Shown here piece after piece: positions 16,533-26,103 of a DNA stretch of 64,000 nucleotides. Source of the DNA: Daejeonella sp. (lineage in GTDB: Bacteria; Bacteroidota; Bacteroidia; Sphingobacteriales; Sphingobacteriaceae); contig NZ_JAUYSS010000065.1 in the NCBI RefSeq assembly GCF_030695525.1, forward strand, positions 62,001 through 126,000, in the 5' to 3' direction. Within the stretch, counting starts at the first letter, position 1. Each line of letters opens with the position of its first letter. The notes under the pieces were generated by a model, which was given only the letters and a program-made list of their open reading frames with translations, was not told the DNA's origin and searched no databases. The translations under genes were made by a program, and so were the position numbers.

Positions 16533-17426
16533 TTGGACATGTTCGATTACGATGCAGAAAGATTAAGGGCACTCATTACAGAAGTAAGCCGTGCAAACCT
16601 CAGTCCGGATACCTGGACCTGGTTAAGTGAAAATTTAAGATCGGATGATGCCAGGTTAATCAATACCGCATTTGCGCTAATGCCCAGGAAAACCGGGAAA
16701 TCTACTATTCAAATCAGTTCAGATCTGATCAGTAAAATTGATCATGTGAAGCCTGGTTTTACCATAGAAAATTGGCCCATTGATAAGCTGGGAAGGTTAT
16801 GCTTATTACTGTATCTTGATCCTTCAGATCAGGAAAAGTATATTAAAACGATAGAAAATTTGTTTATGGCTGCAGAGGTTTCCGAACTTGTTGCGCTTTA
16901 TTCATCCCTCCCTGTACTGGCATGGCCTGACCGCTGGAAGCTGAGATGTGCTGAAGGGATTCGCAGCAATATCGGTCTTGTGCTTGAAGCGATCATGTAC
17001 CATAATCCCTATCCTGAGAAGTATCTTGATGAAAAAGCCTGGAATCAATTGATACTGAAGGCTTTTTTTACGGATAAGGATATCATTCAGATTCCTGGCA
17101 TTGATGAAAGAGCTAATGCCGAGCTTGCTCTTACCCTCACAGATTATGCCCACGAAAGGTGGGCAGCAAAAAGAAGGATTAATCCATTTTTGTGGAGGTT
17201 TACGAGTAAATTTTTAGATGAAAGCCTGCTTGATGATTTAAAAAAAGTTCTTTTTGAAGGAAGTTTGAGGGAGAAACAGGCTGCTGCATTAACCCTGATC
17301 CAATCGGGTTCTGAATCAGCTGCAGAACTCCTGAAAAGCTATCCTGAACTTTTGCAGGCAATTAAAAATAATGAACTAAACTGGGCTAGTCTGGCTCAGG
17401 AAGAAGAAAACAAAAATTTAATTTAA
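16533..17426 (+). CDS. eboA: EboA family protein
   Basis: A 297-aa protein assigned to EboA from its alpha-helical, repeat-like sequence (RLRALITEVSRANLSPDTWTW, then INTAFALMPRKTG) and its position as first gene of a complete eboABCDEF set. No catalytic motif is seen. The ebo operon occurs in scattered bacteria and in eustigmatophyte algal plastids. In cyanobacteria it is needed to move scytonemin precursors out of the cytoplasm, and in Pseudomonas a related cluster affects interactions with eukaryotes. What EboA does is not known. A 10-bp gap precedes eboB. Confidence 0.85.
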   Translation: MDMFDYDAERLRALITEVSRANLSPDTWTWLSENLRSDDARLINTAFALMPRKTGKSTIQISSDLISKIDHVKPGFTIENWPIDKLGRLCLLLYLDPSDQEKYIKTIENLFMAAEVSELVALYSSLPVLAWPDRWKLRCAEGIRSNIGLVLEAIMYHNPYPEKYLDEKAWNQLILKAFFTDKDIIQIPGIDERANAELALTLTDYAHERWAAKRRINPFLWRFTSKFLDESLLDDLKKVLFEGSLREKQAAALTLIQSGSESAAELLKSYPELLQAIKNNELNWASLAQEEENKNLI

Positions 17427-17436
17427 TATTCAAAAT

Positions 17437-18420
17437 ATGTGTTGCAGCCATTCATTTGAAGACAGAAGTCCACAGGTGCCTTCTGAAGCCATGGATCTTG
17501 GGATCATAAAAGGCATGAAATTCTTCGACCCTCATGTTCACATGAGCTCGCGTACAACGGATGATTATCAGGCAATGGCTGATGCCGGAGTAGTAGCTTT
17601 AATCGAGCCGGCATTTTGGCTGGGGCAGCCCCGTACAGGTATTGATAGCTTCAGGGATTATTACAGCAGCCTTGTAGGCTGGGAAAGGTTCCGGTCATCT
17701 CAATTTGGGATTAAGCATTACTGTACAATCGGATTAAATTCAAGAGAAGCCAATAACGAGAAACTGGCTGCCGAAGTGATGGAGATTTTGCCCTTATTCA
17801 TTTACAAGGAAGGGGTTGTGGGGATTGGAGAAATCGGGTTCGATGATCAGACGGCTGCAGAAGAAAAGTATTATCGTCTTCAGTTGGAACTAGCCAAAGA
17901 GGCCGGACTCCCGGTTCAGGTACATACACCTCACCGTGATAAAAAGAGAGGAACCCAGCGGAGCATGGACATTGCAATTGAGCATGGTATTGACCCTTAC
18001 ATGGTTATCATTGATCATAATAATGAGGAAACGGTTAAGGAAGTTCTGGACAGGGGTTTTTGGGCTGCTTTTACCATCTATCCTTTTACTAAGATGGGTA
18101 ATGAACGTATGGTAGAAGTTGCAAAGCAATATGGCCCGGAGCGCATCATGATCAACTCTGCGGCCGATTGGGGTATCAGCGATCCTCTGGCTATCCCAAA
18201 AACAGCTGCTCTTATGAAATTAAGAGGAATTAGTGATGAGGATATCCGCCTGATCACCTATTCGAATGCAATCACAGCATTTGCACAGAGCGGACAGATC
18301 GATGAGAATGACTTTAGCAAACCCCAATCTATCGATCAGTCAGAAAAGTTTGAAGGGAATACTGTACTGCGTGGAGGGCAACAGCCAAGAACAGATAAAT
18401 CTTCAATGATTATCAGTTAA
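17437..18420 (+). CDS. eboB: EboB, TatD-like metal-dependent hydrolase
   Basis: A 327-aa TatD/amidohydrolase-fold protein. Metal ligands are visible: HxH in FFDPHVHMSS, glutamate in GVVGIGEIGFDDQ, histidine in PVQVHTPHRDKK, histidine in IIDHNNEETV and aspartate in INSAADWGISDP. The N-terminal extension starts MCCSHS. TatD enzymes hydrolyse phosphodiester or amide bonds, but the Ebo version has no known substrate. Position between eboA and eboC makes the assignment firm. Confidence 0.92.
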   Translation: MCCSHSFEDRSPQVPSEAMDLGIIKGMKFFDPHVHMSSRTTDDYQAMADAGVVALIEPAFWLGQPRTGIDSFRDYYSSLVGWERFRSSQFGIKHYCTIGLNSREANNEKLAAEVMEILPLFIYKEGVVGIGEIGFDDQTAAEEKYYRLQLELAKEAGLPVQVHTPHRDKKRGTQRSMDIAIEHGIDPYMVIIDHNNEETVKEVLDRGFWAAFTIYPFTKMGNERMVEVAKQYGPERIMINSAADWGISDPLAIPKTAALMKLRGISDEDIRLITYSNAITAFAQSGQIDENDFSKPQSIDQSEKFEGNTVLRGGQQPRTDKSSMIIS

Positions 18421-18424
18421 TGCC

Positions 18425-19306
18425 TTGAAAAAACTATTGGTTTTTCTGCGTCTGACCAGGCCGGCAAATATCGTAACCTCGGTTGCAGATGTTTTGGCAG
18501 GAATAGCCATTTCTGGTTATTTTTTAGGAGCGGGGCAGGAATTGTTGCCTGTTTTTCTGCTTTGTCTTTCAACCATCGGTTTATATGGTGGAGGAATCGT
18601 TTTCAATGATGTTTTCGATGCAGAACTTGATAAGATCGAACGGCCTGAAAGAGCCATACCCAGTGGAGCGGTGAGTATCCGGGAAGCTGTAATTCTTGGG
18701 AGTGTTCTTTTAGCAACAGGACTTTTAGCGGCCTTCGCGTTTTCAGTTTGGTCGGGGTTGATTGCCTTTCTGATTCTTGTTTTTGCTTTGATTTATGACA
18801 AATTCGGGAAACACCACCCTTTTTTGGGACCCTTAAATATGGGGCTTTGCCGTGGACTAAATCTCCTGCTTGGAATCAGTATTCTCTCACTCTCGCTTCA
18901 CAACCAGTACTATATGGGTTTGATTCCATTGATCTATATTTTCTCAATTACAATGATAAGTCAGGGGGAAGTTCATGGGTCAAACAGAAATAAACTTTAC
19001 ACAGGAGCATTGTTATATCTGATCGTGATTGGATCTATTCTGTATTTTGCTTATCTGCAACAGCAGATGCTATACGCAGTCCTTTTCCTGATTGCTTTTG
19101 CCTGGATGATATTCAAGCCTTTAGTTGCGGCTATAAATGATCCGGTTGCTAAGAATATAGGAAAGGCAGTTAAAGCCGGTGTGATCTCTCTAATTTTGAT
19201 GGATGCGGCCTGGGCTTCCGCGTATGGACAGGTCTATTTTGCATTGCTCATCGCCTCGCTATTACCCTTATCATTATGGCTGGCAAAACGTTTTGCAGTT
19301 ACTTAA
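18425..19306 (+). CDS. eboC: EboC, UbiA-family prenyltransferase
   Basis: A 293-aa membrane prenyltransferase with about nine helices. The first aspartate-rich motif is NDVFDAELDKIERPERAIPSG and the second is around YDKFGKHHPFLGPLNMGLCR, as in UbiA enzymes that transfer an isoprenoid from its diphosphate. The reading frame starts with TTG at 18425, 4 bases after the eboB stop; an ATG overlapping that stop is out of frame and closes at once. The start must therefore be non-ATG, unless a later in-frame codon is used. It is the lipid-linked step proposed for the Ebo pathway. Confidence 0.9.
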   Translation: MKKLLVFLRLTRPANIVTSVADVLAGIAISGYFLGAGQELLPVFLLCLSTIGLYGGGIVFNDVFDAELDKIERPERAIPSGAVSIREAVILGSVLLATGLLAAFAFSVWSGLIAFLILVFALIYDKFGKHHPFLGPLNMGLCRGLNLLLGISILSLSLHNQYYMGLIPLIYIFSITMISQGEVHGSNRNKLYTGALLYLIVIGSILYFAYLQQQMLYAVLFLIAFAWMIFKPLVAAINDPVAKNIGKAVKAGVISLILMDAAWASAYGQVYFALLIASLLPLSLWLAKRFAVT

Positions 19307-19377
19307 TGGAAATTTATCTTTAACAAATATAATCAGCTCCTACAGTTTGTTTGGATTTAGCAGGGGCATCAATCTTT

Positions 19378-20544
19378 ATGAATTACTTGCAGCAGTCATT
19401 TACCGTTAAGTTCGAGTACAAGGTCTTTTTTACATCCGGTCTTTTTAGTCAGGCCAATCCCCTTTTAAATGATTTTTTGAAAGATATTGCAGTGGGAAAT
19501 ACTCCCCGTAAAATATTATTTGTAATTGATCAGGGATTCATGGATGCCGGGAATGACGTACTTGCTGAAATAAGAGCCTATTTTGAGTTGTATCATGCCG
19601 TACAACTTGTATCCGAGATCATTGTGGTTCCCGGAGGGGAAATTGTAAAGAATGATATTGCCTATTTTGACCGGATACTTGAGGCGGTAAACACCTGCAA
19701 AATAGACCGGCATTCTTATATAGCCGCGATAGGAGGAGGGTCAGTTCTCGATATGGTTGGTTATGCAGCAGCTGTTTCACATCGTGGTATCCGGCATATC
19801 CGGATCCCTACAACAGTATTATCACAGAATGATTCTGGAATTGGTGTTAAGAATGGGATCAACTACTTTGCTAAGAAGAACTTTCTCGGAACTTTCGCAC
19901 CTCCGGTAGCTGTTTTCAATGATGAGCAATATCTGAAAACCTTAAATGAAAGGCACTGGCGCTCAGGGATTTCTGAAGCAGTTAAGGTTGCCCTGATAAA
20001 GGATCCGGAATTTTTCCACTGGTTAGAAAACAATGCAGGTGCACTTGTGGATAGGGATTTGGAGACGATGAACTATCTGATCAAGAGATGTGCAGAACTT
20101 CATATGCAGCATATTGCAGGTAAAGATCCATTTGAAAGCGGTTCTTCACGCCCACTGGATTTCGGTCATTGGAGTGCGCATAAGCTTGAACAACTTTCAA
20201 ATTTTGAAGTGCTTCATGGGGAAGCTGTTGCCATGGGGATGGCCCTTGACACGGTTTATTCCAATTTATCAGGTCATTTGTCGGATTCTGAAAGCCACAG
20301 AATTCTGGATTTATTACTTAAACTGGGATTTGCACTTTCACACCCTGTTATGCAGATATCAGAGGGTAATTCAGCAATCTTATCAGGGCTAGAAGAGTTC
20401 AGGGAGCATTTGGGAGGTGAACTTACAATTATGCTACTCGATGGTATCGGTAAAGGATTTGAAGTACATTGTATTGATAATGAAATACTTAAAAGGTCTT
20501 CCGAATATTTAATAGGACTCAGTCATACTAGCAGCAAAGCTTAA
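19378..20544 (+). CDS. eboD: EboD, 3-dehydroquinate synthase-like sugar-phosphate cyclase
   Basis: A 388-aa member of the DHQS/sugar-phosphate cyclase family. I prefer the ATG at 19378 (MNYLQQSFTVKFEYK) over the TTG at 19351. Motifs are AIGGGSVLDMVGYAAAVSHR (NAD-binding), IPTTVLSQNDSGIGVKNGIN, SGISEAVKVALIKDPEFF (metal glutamate), DFGHWSAHKLEQLS and EVLHGEAVAMGMALD (metal histidines). All metal-binding residues seem kept, so it should be catalytic; the ring product is unknown. It follows eboC by 71 bp. Confidence 0.92.
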   Translation: MNYLQQSFTVKFEYKVFFTSGLFSQANPLLNDFLKDIAVGNTPRKILFVIDQGFMDAGNDVLAEIRAYFELYHAVQLVSEIIVVPGGEIVKNDIAYFDRILEAVNTCKIDRHSYIAAIGGGSVLDMVGYAAAVSHRGIRHIRIPTTVLSQNDSGIGVKNGINYFAKKNFLGTFAPPVAVFNDEQYLKTLNERHWRSGISEAVKVALIKDPEFFHWLENNAGALVDRDLETMNYLIKRCAELHMQHIAGKDPFESGSSRPLDFGHWSAHKLEQLSNFEVLHGEAVAMGMALDTVYSNLSGHLSDSESHRILDLLLKLGFALSHPVMQISEGNSAILSGLEEFREHLGGELTIMLLDGIGKGFEVHCIDNEILKRSSEYLIGLSHTSSKA

Positions 20545-20565
20545 CCTGATTCTCAGATTTAATTT

Positions 20566-21792
20566 ATGAAACTCGCATCCGGACATTTAAGCTATTGTAC
20601 CAATATCCATTCGGGTGAGAGCTGGAAGGATCATTTCGCTGCATTAAAGGAGAATTTTCCGGGTATCAGGGAGCAGGTTTGCGGGAATCAGGCTATGGGC
20701 ATAGGTTTAAGGCTTTCCAATTCTGCAAGTATGGATATCCAGGCTGCTGAAGAACTCAAAGAGTTCAAAGAATGGTTGGCCGCCAATAATGCCTATGTAT
20801 TTACAATGAATGGATTTCCTTATGGAAATTTCCATCATGCAGTGGTAAAGGATAAGGTTCATGCCCCCGACTGGACGAGCAAAGAAAGAGTAGATTATAC
20901 CATCCGGCTTTTTAATACACTTGCAAAGCTTTTACCTGAAGGAATGGAAGGTGGTATTTCAACCTCACCACTTAGTTATCGCTTCTGGTTTCCGGATAAG
21001 GATGATTTTCAAAATGCAATATTAATCGCTACTAAGAATATTATAGGGATAGCAGAAGAGCTGATCAGAATCAGGAATAATACTGGTGTAAAAATGCATC
21101 TGGATATTGAACCTGAACCCGATGGCATACTGGAATCGGCTGCTGAATTTATTGATTGGTTTGAGAATGTGCTTATTCCCATTTCAAAGCAAATCTTGCC
21201 TGATCGATTGAATATCAGTCCTGAAGAAGCTGAACTTCTTATTAAAGAACATATCTGTCTCTGCTACGATGTATGTCATTTTGCCATTGGTTATGAGGCA
21301 CATCGGGAAGTTATTGAACTCCTTGACAGCAAGGGAATTCGGGTCGGTAAAATTCAGATCAGCGCAGCATTAAAGGCAGATCTTCCGTTTAATCCGGAGC
21401 TCAGATCGGATATCGCGGAAGCATTTGAAAACTATAATGAACCGACCTATCTCCATCAGGTGGTGGCAAGAAAAGAAGATGGAGATTATTTACGATATCG
21501 TGATCTCCCCGAAGCCTTAAGTGATTATACCAATCCATTGGTCAGAGAGTGGCGCGCGCATTTTCATGTACCCGTTTTTATCAGAGATCTTGGATTGTTG
21601 AAGTCGTCACAAGAGGATATTATTGAAGTGTTGAAAATTCAAATGAACAAGCCCTTTACTGATCATATGGAAGTAGAAACCTATACCTGGGAAGTGTTGC
21701 CGGATGCATTGAAAGCACCAATCGGCGAGAGTATAGTCAGGGAACTCAATTGGGTGAGAGAATTATTGGATCAAGATAAAGGACATGAATAA
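20566..21792 (+). CDS. eboE: EboE, xylose-isomerase-like TIM-barrel metabolite traffic protein
   Basis: A 408-aa protein with sugar-phosphate isomerase/epimerase-like TIM-barrel features: LSYCTNIHSGESWKDHFAAL near the start, MHLDIEPEPDG with candidate metal glutamates, CLCYDVCHFAIGYEAH and RVGKIQISAALKADLP. The clustering with eboD and eboF supports the name. It may act on the EboD product. The stop overlaps the eboF start by 8 bases, pointing to translational coupling. Confidence 0.92.
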   Translation: MKLASGHLSYCTNIHSGESWKDHFAALKENFPGIREQVCGNQAMGIGLRLSNSASMDIQAAEELKEFKEWLAANNAYVFTMNGFPYGNFHHAVVKDKVHAPDWTSKERVDYTIRLFNTLAKLLPEGMEGGISTSPLSYRFWFPDKDDFQNAILIATKNIIGIAEELIRIRNNTGVKMHLDIEPEPDGILESAAEFIDWFENVLIPISKQILPDRLNISPEEAELLIKEHICLCYDVCHFAIGYEAHREVIELLDSKGIRVGKIQISAALKADLPFNPELRSDIAEAFENYNEPTYLHQVVARKEDGDYLRYRDLPEALSDYTNPLVREWRAHFHVPVFIRDLGLLKSSQEDIIEVLKIQMNKPFTDHMEVETYTWEVLPDALKAPIGESIVRELNWVRELLDQDKGHE

Positions 21793-23146
21793 AACAGTAG
21801 TAATTGATGTTGTCGGATTGTCGACCTCTGTAATGGGTGAACATATGCCCTTTTTAAGGGAATATACAGAACGCAAAAATCTCATACGCATTGAGCCTGT
21901 TTTGCCGGCGCTGACTACCTCTGCTCAATCTACTTATCTGACCGGAAAATGGCCATCTGAAACCGGAATTGTTGGGAACGGATGGTATGACCGGATTGAT
22001 TCTGAGATCAAATTCTGGAAACAATCCAATAAACTGGTGAGTGGCGAGAAAATCTGGGAAAGAGCAAAAAAAGTTGACCCGGCATTTACCTGTTCAAAGA
22101 TGTTTTGGTGGTACAATATGTATTCAACGGCTGATTATGCGGTGACGCCACGTCCTAATTATCTCGCAGATGGCCGAAAAATGCCGGATTGTTATTCACA
22201 TCCTGCGGGTTTGCGAGACATTCTTCAGGAAAAACTCGGCACTTTCCCTTTGTTTCAGTTCTGGGGCCCGGGTGCCAATATTGAATCATCAAAGTGGATT
22301 GCTGAAGCATCCATGATCACAGATAAACTTTATGACCCCACACTGAGCCTGATTTATTTACCTCATCTGGATTATTGCCTGCAAAAGTTTGGGCCAGACT
22401 TTTCAAAGATTTCGAAAGAGCTAGGCGAAATTGATGATTTGCTCAGGAAGTTGGTTGCATTTTATGAACAACGCCAAGCGGAAATAATAATTCTTTCTGA
22501 ATATGGGATAGCACCTGTTAAGCATCCTTTACATCTAAACCGAATGTTCCGTGAACATGGACTGCTCGCAATCCGAGAAGAAAGGGGGCTTGAATTGCTG
22601 GATCCGGGAGCTTCTAAAGCCTTTGTTGTTGCAGACCATCAGATGGCTCATGTTTATATTAACGATTCTTCGGTAAAGGATCAGGTTATTTCAATTTTGA
22701 AGCAGGTTAAGGGTGTAGAATTGATTCTGGATAAGGCTCAGCAGGCTCAATATCATATTGACCATGAACGTTCCGGTGATCTGGTGCTTGTGGCAGATGA
22801 AGACAGCTGGTTTACCTACTATTTCTGGCTTGATGATGAGAAGGCTCCTGATTACGCCCGTTGTGTTGATATTCATAAAAAGCCGGGTTATGATCCGGTA
22901 GAGATGTTTATGAGTTCAAAATTACGTGCAGGATATAAACTCTTAAAGAAGAAAGCGGGATTCAGGTATGTGATGGATGTAATACCTCTGGATGCAGGTT
23001 TGGTAAGAGGCTCACACGGCAGAACAGGAGTGACACCAGAATATCAACCGGTATTAATTTCGGATGAAAAAAATCCTGGAGATAAGTTCATCGCTACCCA
23101 AGTTTATGATCTGATTTGGGAAATATTGACCAAAATGAAAAATTAG
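21785..23146 (+). CDS. eboF: EboF, alkaline-phosphatase-superfamily (NPP-type) hydrolase
   Basis: A 453-aa nucleotide pyrophosphatase/phosphodiesterase-like protein without a signal peptide. Metal and nucleophile regions include VVIDVVGLSTSVMGEHM, the nucleophile threonine/serine region PALTTSAQSTYLTGKWP, YLPHLDYCLQKFGPD, LSEYGIAPVKHPLHLNR and VRGSHGRTGVTPEYQPV. It closes the ebo operon. The cytosolic location fits action on an intracellular phosphate-linked intermediate. Confidence 0.92.
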   Translation: MNKTVVIDVVGLSTSVMGEHMPFLREYTERKNLIRIEPVLPALTTSAQSTYLTGKWPSETGIVGNGWYDRIDSEIKFWKQSNKLVSGEKIWERAKKVDPAFTCSKMFWWYNMYSTADYAVTPRPNYLADGRKMPDCYSHPAGLRDILQEKLGTFPLFQFWGPGANIESSKWIAEASMITDKLYDPTLSLIYLPHLDYCLQKFGPDFSKISKELGEIDDLLRKLVAFYEQRQAEIIILSEYGIAPVKHPLHLNRMFREHGLLAIREERGLELLDPGASKAFVVADHQMAHVYINDSSVKDQVISILKQVKGVELILDKAQQAQYHIDHERSGDLVLVADEDSWFTYYFWLDDEKAPDYARCVDIHKKPGYDPVEMFMSSKLRAGYKLLKKKAGFRYVMDVIPLDAGLVRGSHGRTGVTPEYQPVLISDEKNPGDKFIATQVYDLIWEILTKMKN

Positions 23147-23241
23147 ATTTTTTTCCTTCTGTTTAATAATTAACCTGAGGCTATTAATAAAATCCAAATG
23201 GTTGATCAGGATCGATATTTTTGTATTTATTTAAATGATTA

Positions 23242-24537
23242 ATGTCAGGACGTAAACAATTCTTACAGCAGCTTGGCTTAATGGCCGGAGCTTTCTCAGC
23301 AAACAGTTTGTATAATCAATTACACGCTGCAGAAATCTCATCAGCCAATTCAAGAGTGAATCATCTTTCACCAATTACTGTGGCTTCAGATGAAGATTAT
23401 TGGAGTGTTATACAACAAGCTTATACCGTTAGTCCTCAAATAATTAATTTGAATAATGGGGGTGTTAGTCCTTCGCCAAGGGTAGTTCAGGAAGCAGTTG
23501 AAAGGTATAATAAAATGACCAATGAAGGCCCATCTTACTTTATGTGGGAAATTCTTGATCAGGGCAGAGAACCTTTACGTGAGAAATTAGCTGAGCTTGG
23601 CGGATGCAATAAGGAAGAAATTGTGATCAATCGCAACGCTACAGAGTCTTTGAATACTGTAATTCTGGGTCTTGATCTTAAGTCAGGAGATGAGGTAATT
23701 GGTTGTAAACTTGATTATCCAAACCACATGAATGCATGGAAACAAAGAGCTATGCGGGATGGCATTGTTTACAAACAACTAAGTTTTAATTTCCCAATTG
23801 AGAATGATGAAGAAATTGTAGCGGCTTTCGAAAATGCAATTACACCTAAAACTAAAATTATTCATGTTACCCATGTAATTAATTGGGTCGGACAGATTCT
23901 ACCGGTTACAAAACTAAGCGATATGGCTCATCGCCATGGTTTAGAGGTAGTTTGCGACGGCGCACACTCTTTCGGATTGTTAGATTTTAAAATTCCTGAT
24001 CTGGGTTGTGATTATTTTGCAACCTCCCTCCATAAATTCCTGAGTGCTCCGATAGGCAGTGGTATGATGTGGATCAAACAGGATAAAATTTCGAAAATCT
24101 GGCCATTACTGGCAAATACTGATCCCCGCGGGACCAATATCAGAAAATTTGAAACTCTGGGAACCCGGAGTTTCCCTATCGAACAGGGTATAGGCGAAGC
24201 AATAAATTTTCACATGGCTATTGGGAATAAGCGAAAAGAGGAACGCGTAAGATATCTTAAAAATTACTGGGCTGAACAAGTTCTAAAGGTTCCAAATGTT
24301 AAGATAAAAACATCCCTTAAATCGGCCTATTCATGTGCAATTTGTGGCCTGAGTATCGATGGAATTGCACCCAGGGAACTTGCAAGAATTTTGTTTAGCA
24401 GGTATAAAATTCATGCGGTACCAATTGAGTATGAGAATGTTAGCTGTGTGCGCATAACTCCACATGTTTATACCCGCTTGCCTGAGCTTGATAAATTTGT
24501 CAGGGCAATCAGGGAGATCGCATTAGCAGCTAAATAA
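23242..24537 (+). CDS. Class V aminotransferase-fold PLP enzyme, exported (CefD-like)
   Basis: A 431-aa fold-type I PLP enzyme resembling isopenicillin N epimerase and cysteine desulfurases. The Schiff-base lysine is in DYFATSLHKFLSAPIGSGMM; the PLP aspartate/histidine is in VVCDGAHSFGLLDF; NRNATESLNTVI binds the phosphate side. The N-terminus (SGRKQFLQQLGLMAGAFSAN) looks like a Tat-type leader with an Arg-Lys pair, implying a periplasmic enzyme carrying its cofactor. It starts a run of exported enzymes. The reaction is unknown; amino-sugar or amino-acid chemistry is likely. Confidence 0.88.
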   Translation: MSGRKQFLQQLGLMAGAFSANSLYNQLHAAEISSANSRVNHLSPITVASDEDYWSVIQQAYTVSPQIINLNNGGVSPSPRVVQEAVERYNKMTNEGPSYFMWEILDQGREPLREKLAELGGCNKEEIVINRNATESLNTVILGLDLKSGDEVIGCKLDYPNHMNAWKQRAMRDGIVYKQLSFNFPIENDEEIVAAFENAITPKTKIIHVTHVINWVGQILPVTKLSDMAHRHGLEVVCDGAHSFGLLDFKIPDLGCDYFATSLHKFLSAPIGSGMMWIKQDKISKIWPLLANTDPRGTNIRKFETLGTRSFPIEQGIGEAINFHMAIGNKRKEERVRYLKNYWAEQVLKVPNVKIKTSLKSAYSCAICGLSIDGIAPRELARILFSRYKIHAVPIEYENVSCVRITPHVYTRLPELDKFVRAIREIALAAK

Positions 24538-24642
24538 TAAGATTAATATTCATAGTTTTCTTAAATATTTATTATCCTCCCGTGTTTTCGGTGGATGTTA
24601 AATTATATTCATTATTATTATATCATAAATAAAATGAAAGGT

Positions 24643-25938
24643 ATGTCTGTATCTGAAAACACAAATCGCAGGGATTTTATAAAATCTACCGGAACTGTAC
24701 TGGTAGGTAGTACGATCGGCCTCAATCTGGCATTTCCATTACAAGGATTCCCGAAAAGTAATGACGTTTTAAAGGTTGGTTTGATTGGCTGTGGAGGAAG
24801 AGGAACAGGGGCTGCAAGTCAGGCATTAAAGGCAGATCCTAACGTAATTCTTACTGCTATGGCAGATGTGTTTCAGGATCGTTTGGATCAGTCCTATGAC
24901 ATTCTTCTAAAGGCAGTTCCGGATAAAGTTAAGGTTCCAAAAGAGAACAGGTTCGTAGGCTTTGATGCCTATCAGCGACTGATTGATTCAGGCGTTGATG
25001 TTGTACTATTAACGACTCCGCCAGCCTTCAGGCCTGAGCAATTAACTGCCGCAGTAAATGCCGGTAAACATATATTCTGCGAAAAACCGGTTGCCGTAGA
25101 TGCTCCCGGAGTAAGAAAAGTACTTGCTGCAGCTAAGAGGGCTAAGGAAAAGGGCCTGTCGCTCGTTTCAGGATTTACTTTCCGCTATGATCTCCCAAAA
25201 AGGGAATTGTTTGGAAGGGTACAGAATGGAGCAATCGGTGAGGTGAAAATGGTCAATTCTACACGGAATGGGGGTGGGCTATGGAATTTTGAGCGTAAAC
25301 CCGAATGGACTGATATGGAATATCAAATGCGTAACTGGTATTATTACGACTGGCTTTCGGGTGATTTTATAGTGGAAATGGTTGTGCATAATCTGGATAT
25401 GATGACCTGGGCAATTGGTAGTCAAATGCCAATTAGAGCTTTTGGAACCGGAGGAAGACAATCCAGGGTTGAAGCTAAGTATGGTAATATCTATGACCAT
25501 TTTGCAATAGAATTTGATTTTGCTAATGGAGTTAAAGGCTACAATTTCTGCCGTCAGCAGGATGGTTGTGCATCCAAAAATTCGGTTGAAATCATAGGTT
25601 CTGAAGGCACAGCTTTTTACCAGGGTAATGTCCACAAAATCAGCGGGAAAAATAACTGGGAGTATCAGGGCGAAAAGAATGATATGTATCAGACACAGCA
25701 TAATGAGCTATTTGCATCCATCAGAGCCGGTAAGCCGATGAACGATGGGGAAATGATGGCTAATAGTACGATGCTGGGAATTTTGGGTAGAATGGTGGCA
25801 TACAGTGGTCAGTCAATTACCTGGGAGCAGGCAATGAATTCTAATCAGGTTCTCGGACCGGATTTTCACAAATACGACTGGGATTTGAAATGGCCGGTTC
25901 CTCCGCCTGCAATACCTGGAGTGACGAAGGTGGTATAG
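24643..25938 (+). CDS. Gfo/Idh/MocA family oxidoreductase with Tat signal
   Basis: A 431-aa NAD(P)-dependent sugar oxidoreductase. I take the ATG at 24643 (MSVSENTNRRDFIKSTGTVL), which places a twin-arginine motif NRRDFIK near the N-terminus; in-frame ATGs at 24595 and 24634 add residues with no role. The Rossmann motif is VGLIGCGGRGTG, the family lysine is in FCEKPVAVDAPG, and YYYDWLSGDFIVEMVVHNLD carries the catalytic histidine region. Periplasmic members with tightly bound NAD are common in Bacteroidota. Probable role: oxidation or glycoside chemistry on sugars. Confidence 0.9.
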   Translation: MSVSENTNRRDFIKSTGTVLVGSTIGLNLAFPLQGFPKSNDVLKVGLIGCGGRGTGAASQALKADPNVILTAMADVFQDRLDQSYDILLKAVPDKVKVPKENRFVGFDAYQRLIDSGVDVVLLTTPPAFRPEQLTAAVNAGKHIFCEKPVAVDAPGVRKVLAAAKRAKEKGLSLVSGFTFRYDLPKRELFGRVQNGAIGEVKMVNSTRNGGGLWNFERKPEWTDMEYQMRNWYYYDWLSGDFIVEMVVHNLDMMTWAIGSQMPIRAFGTGGRQSRVEAKYGNIYDHFAIEFDFANGVKGYNFCRQQDGCASKNSVEIIGSEGTAFYQGNVHKISGKNNWEYQGEKNDMYQTQHNELFASIRAGKPMNDGEMMANSTMLGILGRMVAYSGQSITWEQAMNSNQVLGPDFHKYDWDLKWPVPPPAIPGVTKVV

Positions 25939-25995
25939 GGTTTGTCTCGCAAAGACGCTAAGACGCAAAGCGAGATAACGATTGTATTTCCCTTT

Positions 25996-26060
25996 GGTCG
26001 GTGTTCTCACCGACCATGGGATGTGAGTGCTTATGGTACGGAGAACACCGACCAGAGGAG
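25996..26060. repeat. REP-type hairpin pair
   Basis: GGTCGGTGTTCTCACCGACC (25996-26015) is a near-perfect hairpin, and GGAGAACACCGACCAGA at 26040-26056 is an inverted half-copy. The sequence belongs to the same family as the REP array around the transposase at 34.7-35.5 kb. It lies between the oxidoreductase and the DUF1080 gene, where an upstream reading-frame extension would wrongly include it. Confidence 0.8.
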
Positions 26061-26103
26061 CAATAAGAATTATAAAATGATTTTAGAACTGAAAAAACAA
26101 ATT

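Noticed and set aside
17437-18420. Housekeeping TatD DNase
   Set aside because: Its position inside a complete eboA-F set identifies it as EboB.
21785-23146. Secreted alkaline phosphatase
   Set aside because: No signal peptide, and it overlaps eboE; it is EboF.
25942-26103. N-terminal extension of the DUF1080 protein
   Set aside because: The extension is translated REP sequence. A signal peptide begins at the ATG at 26104.
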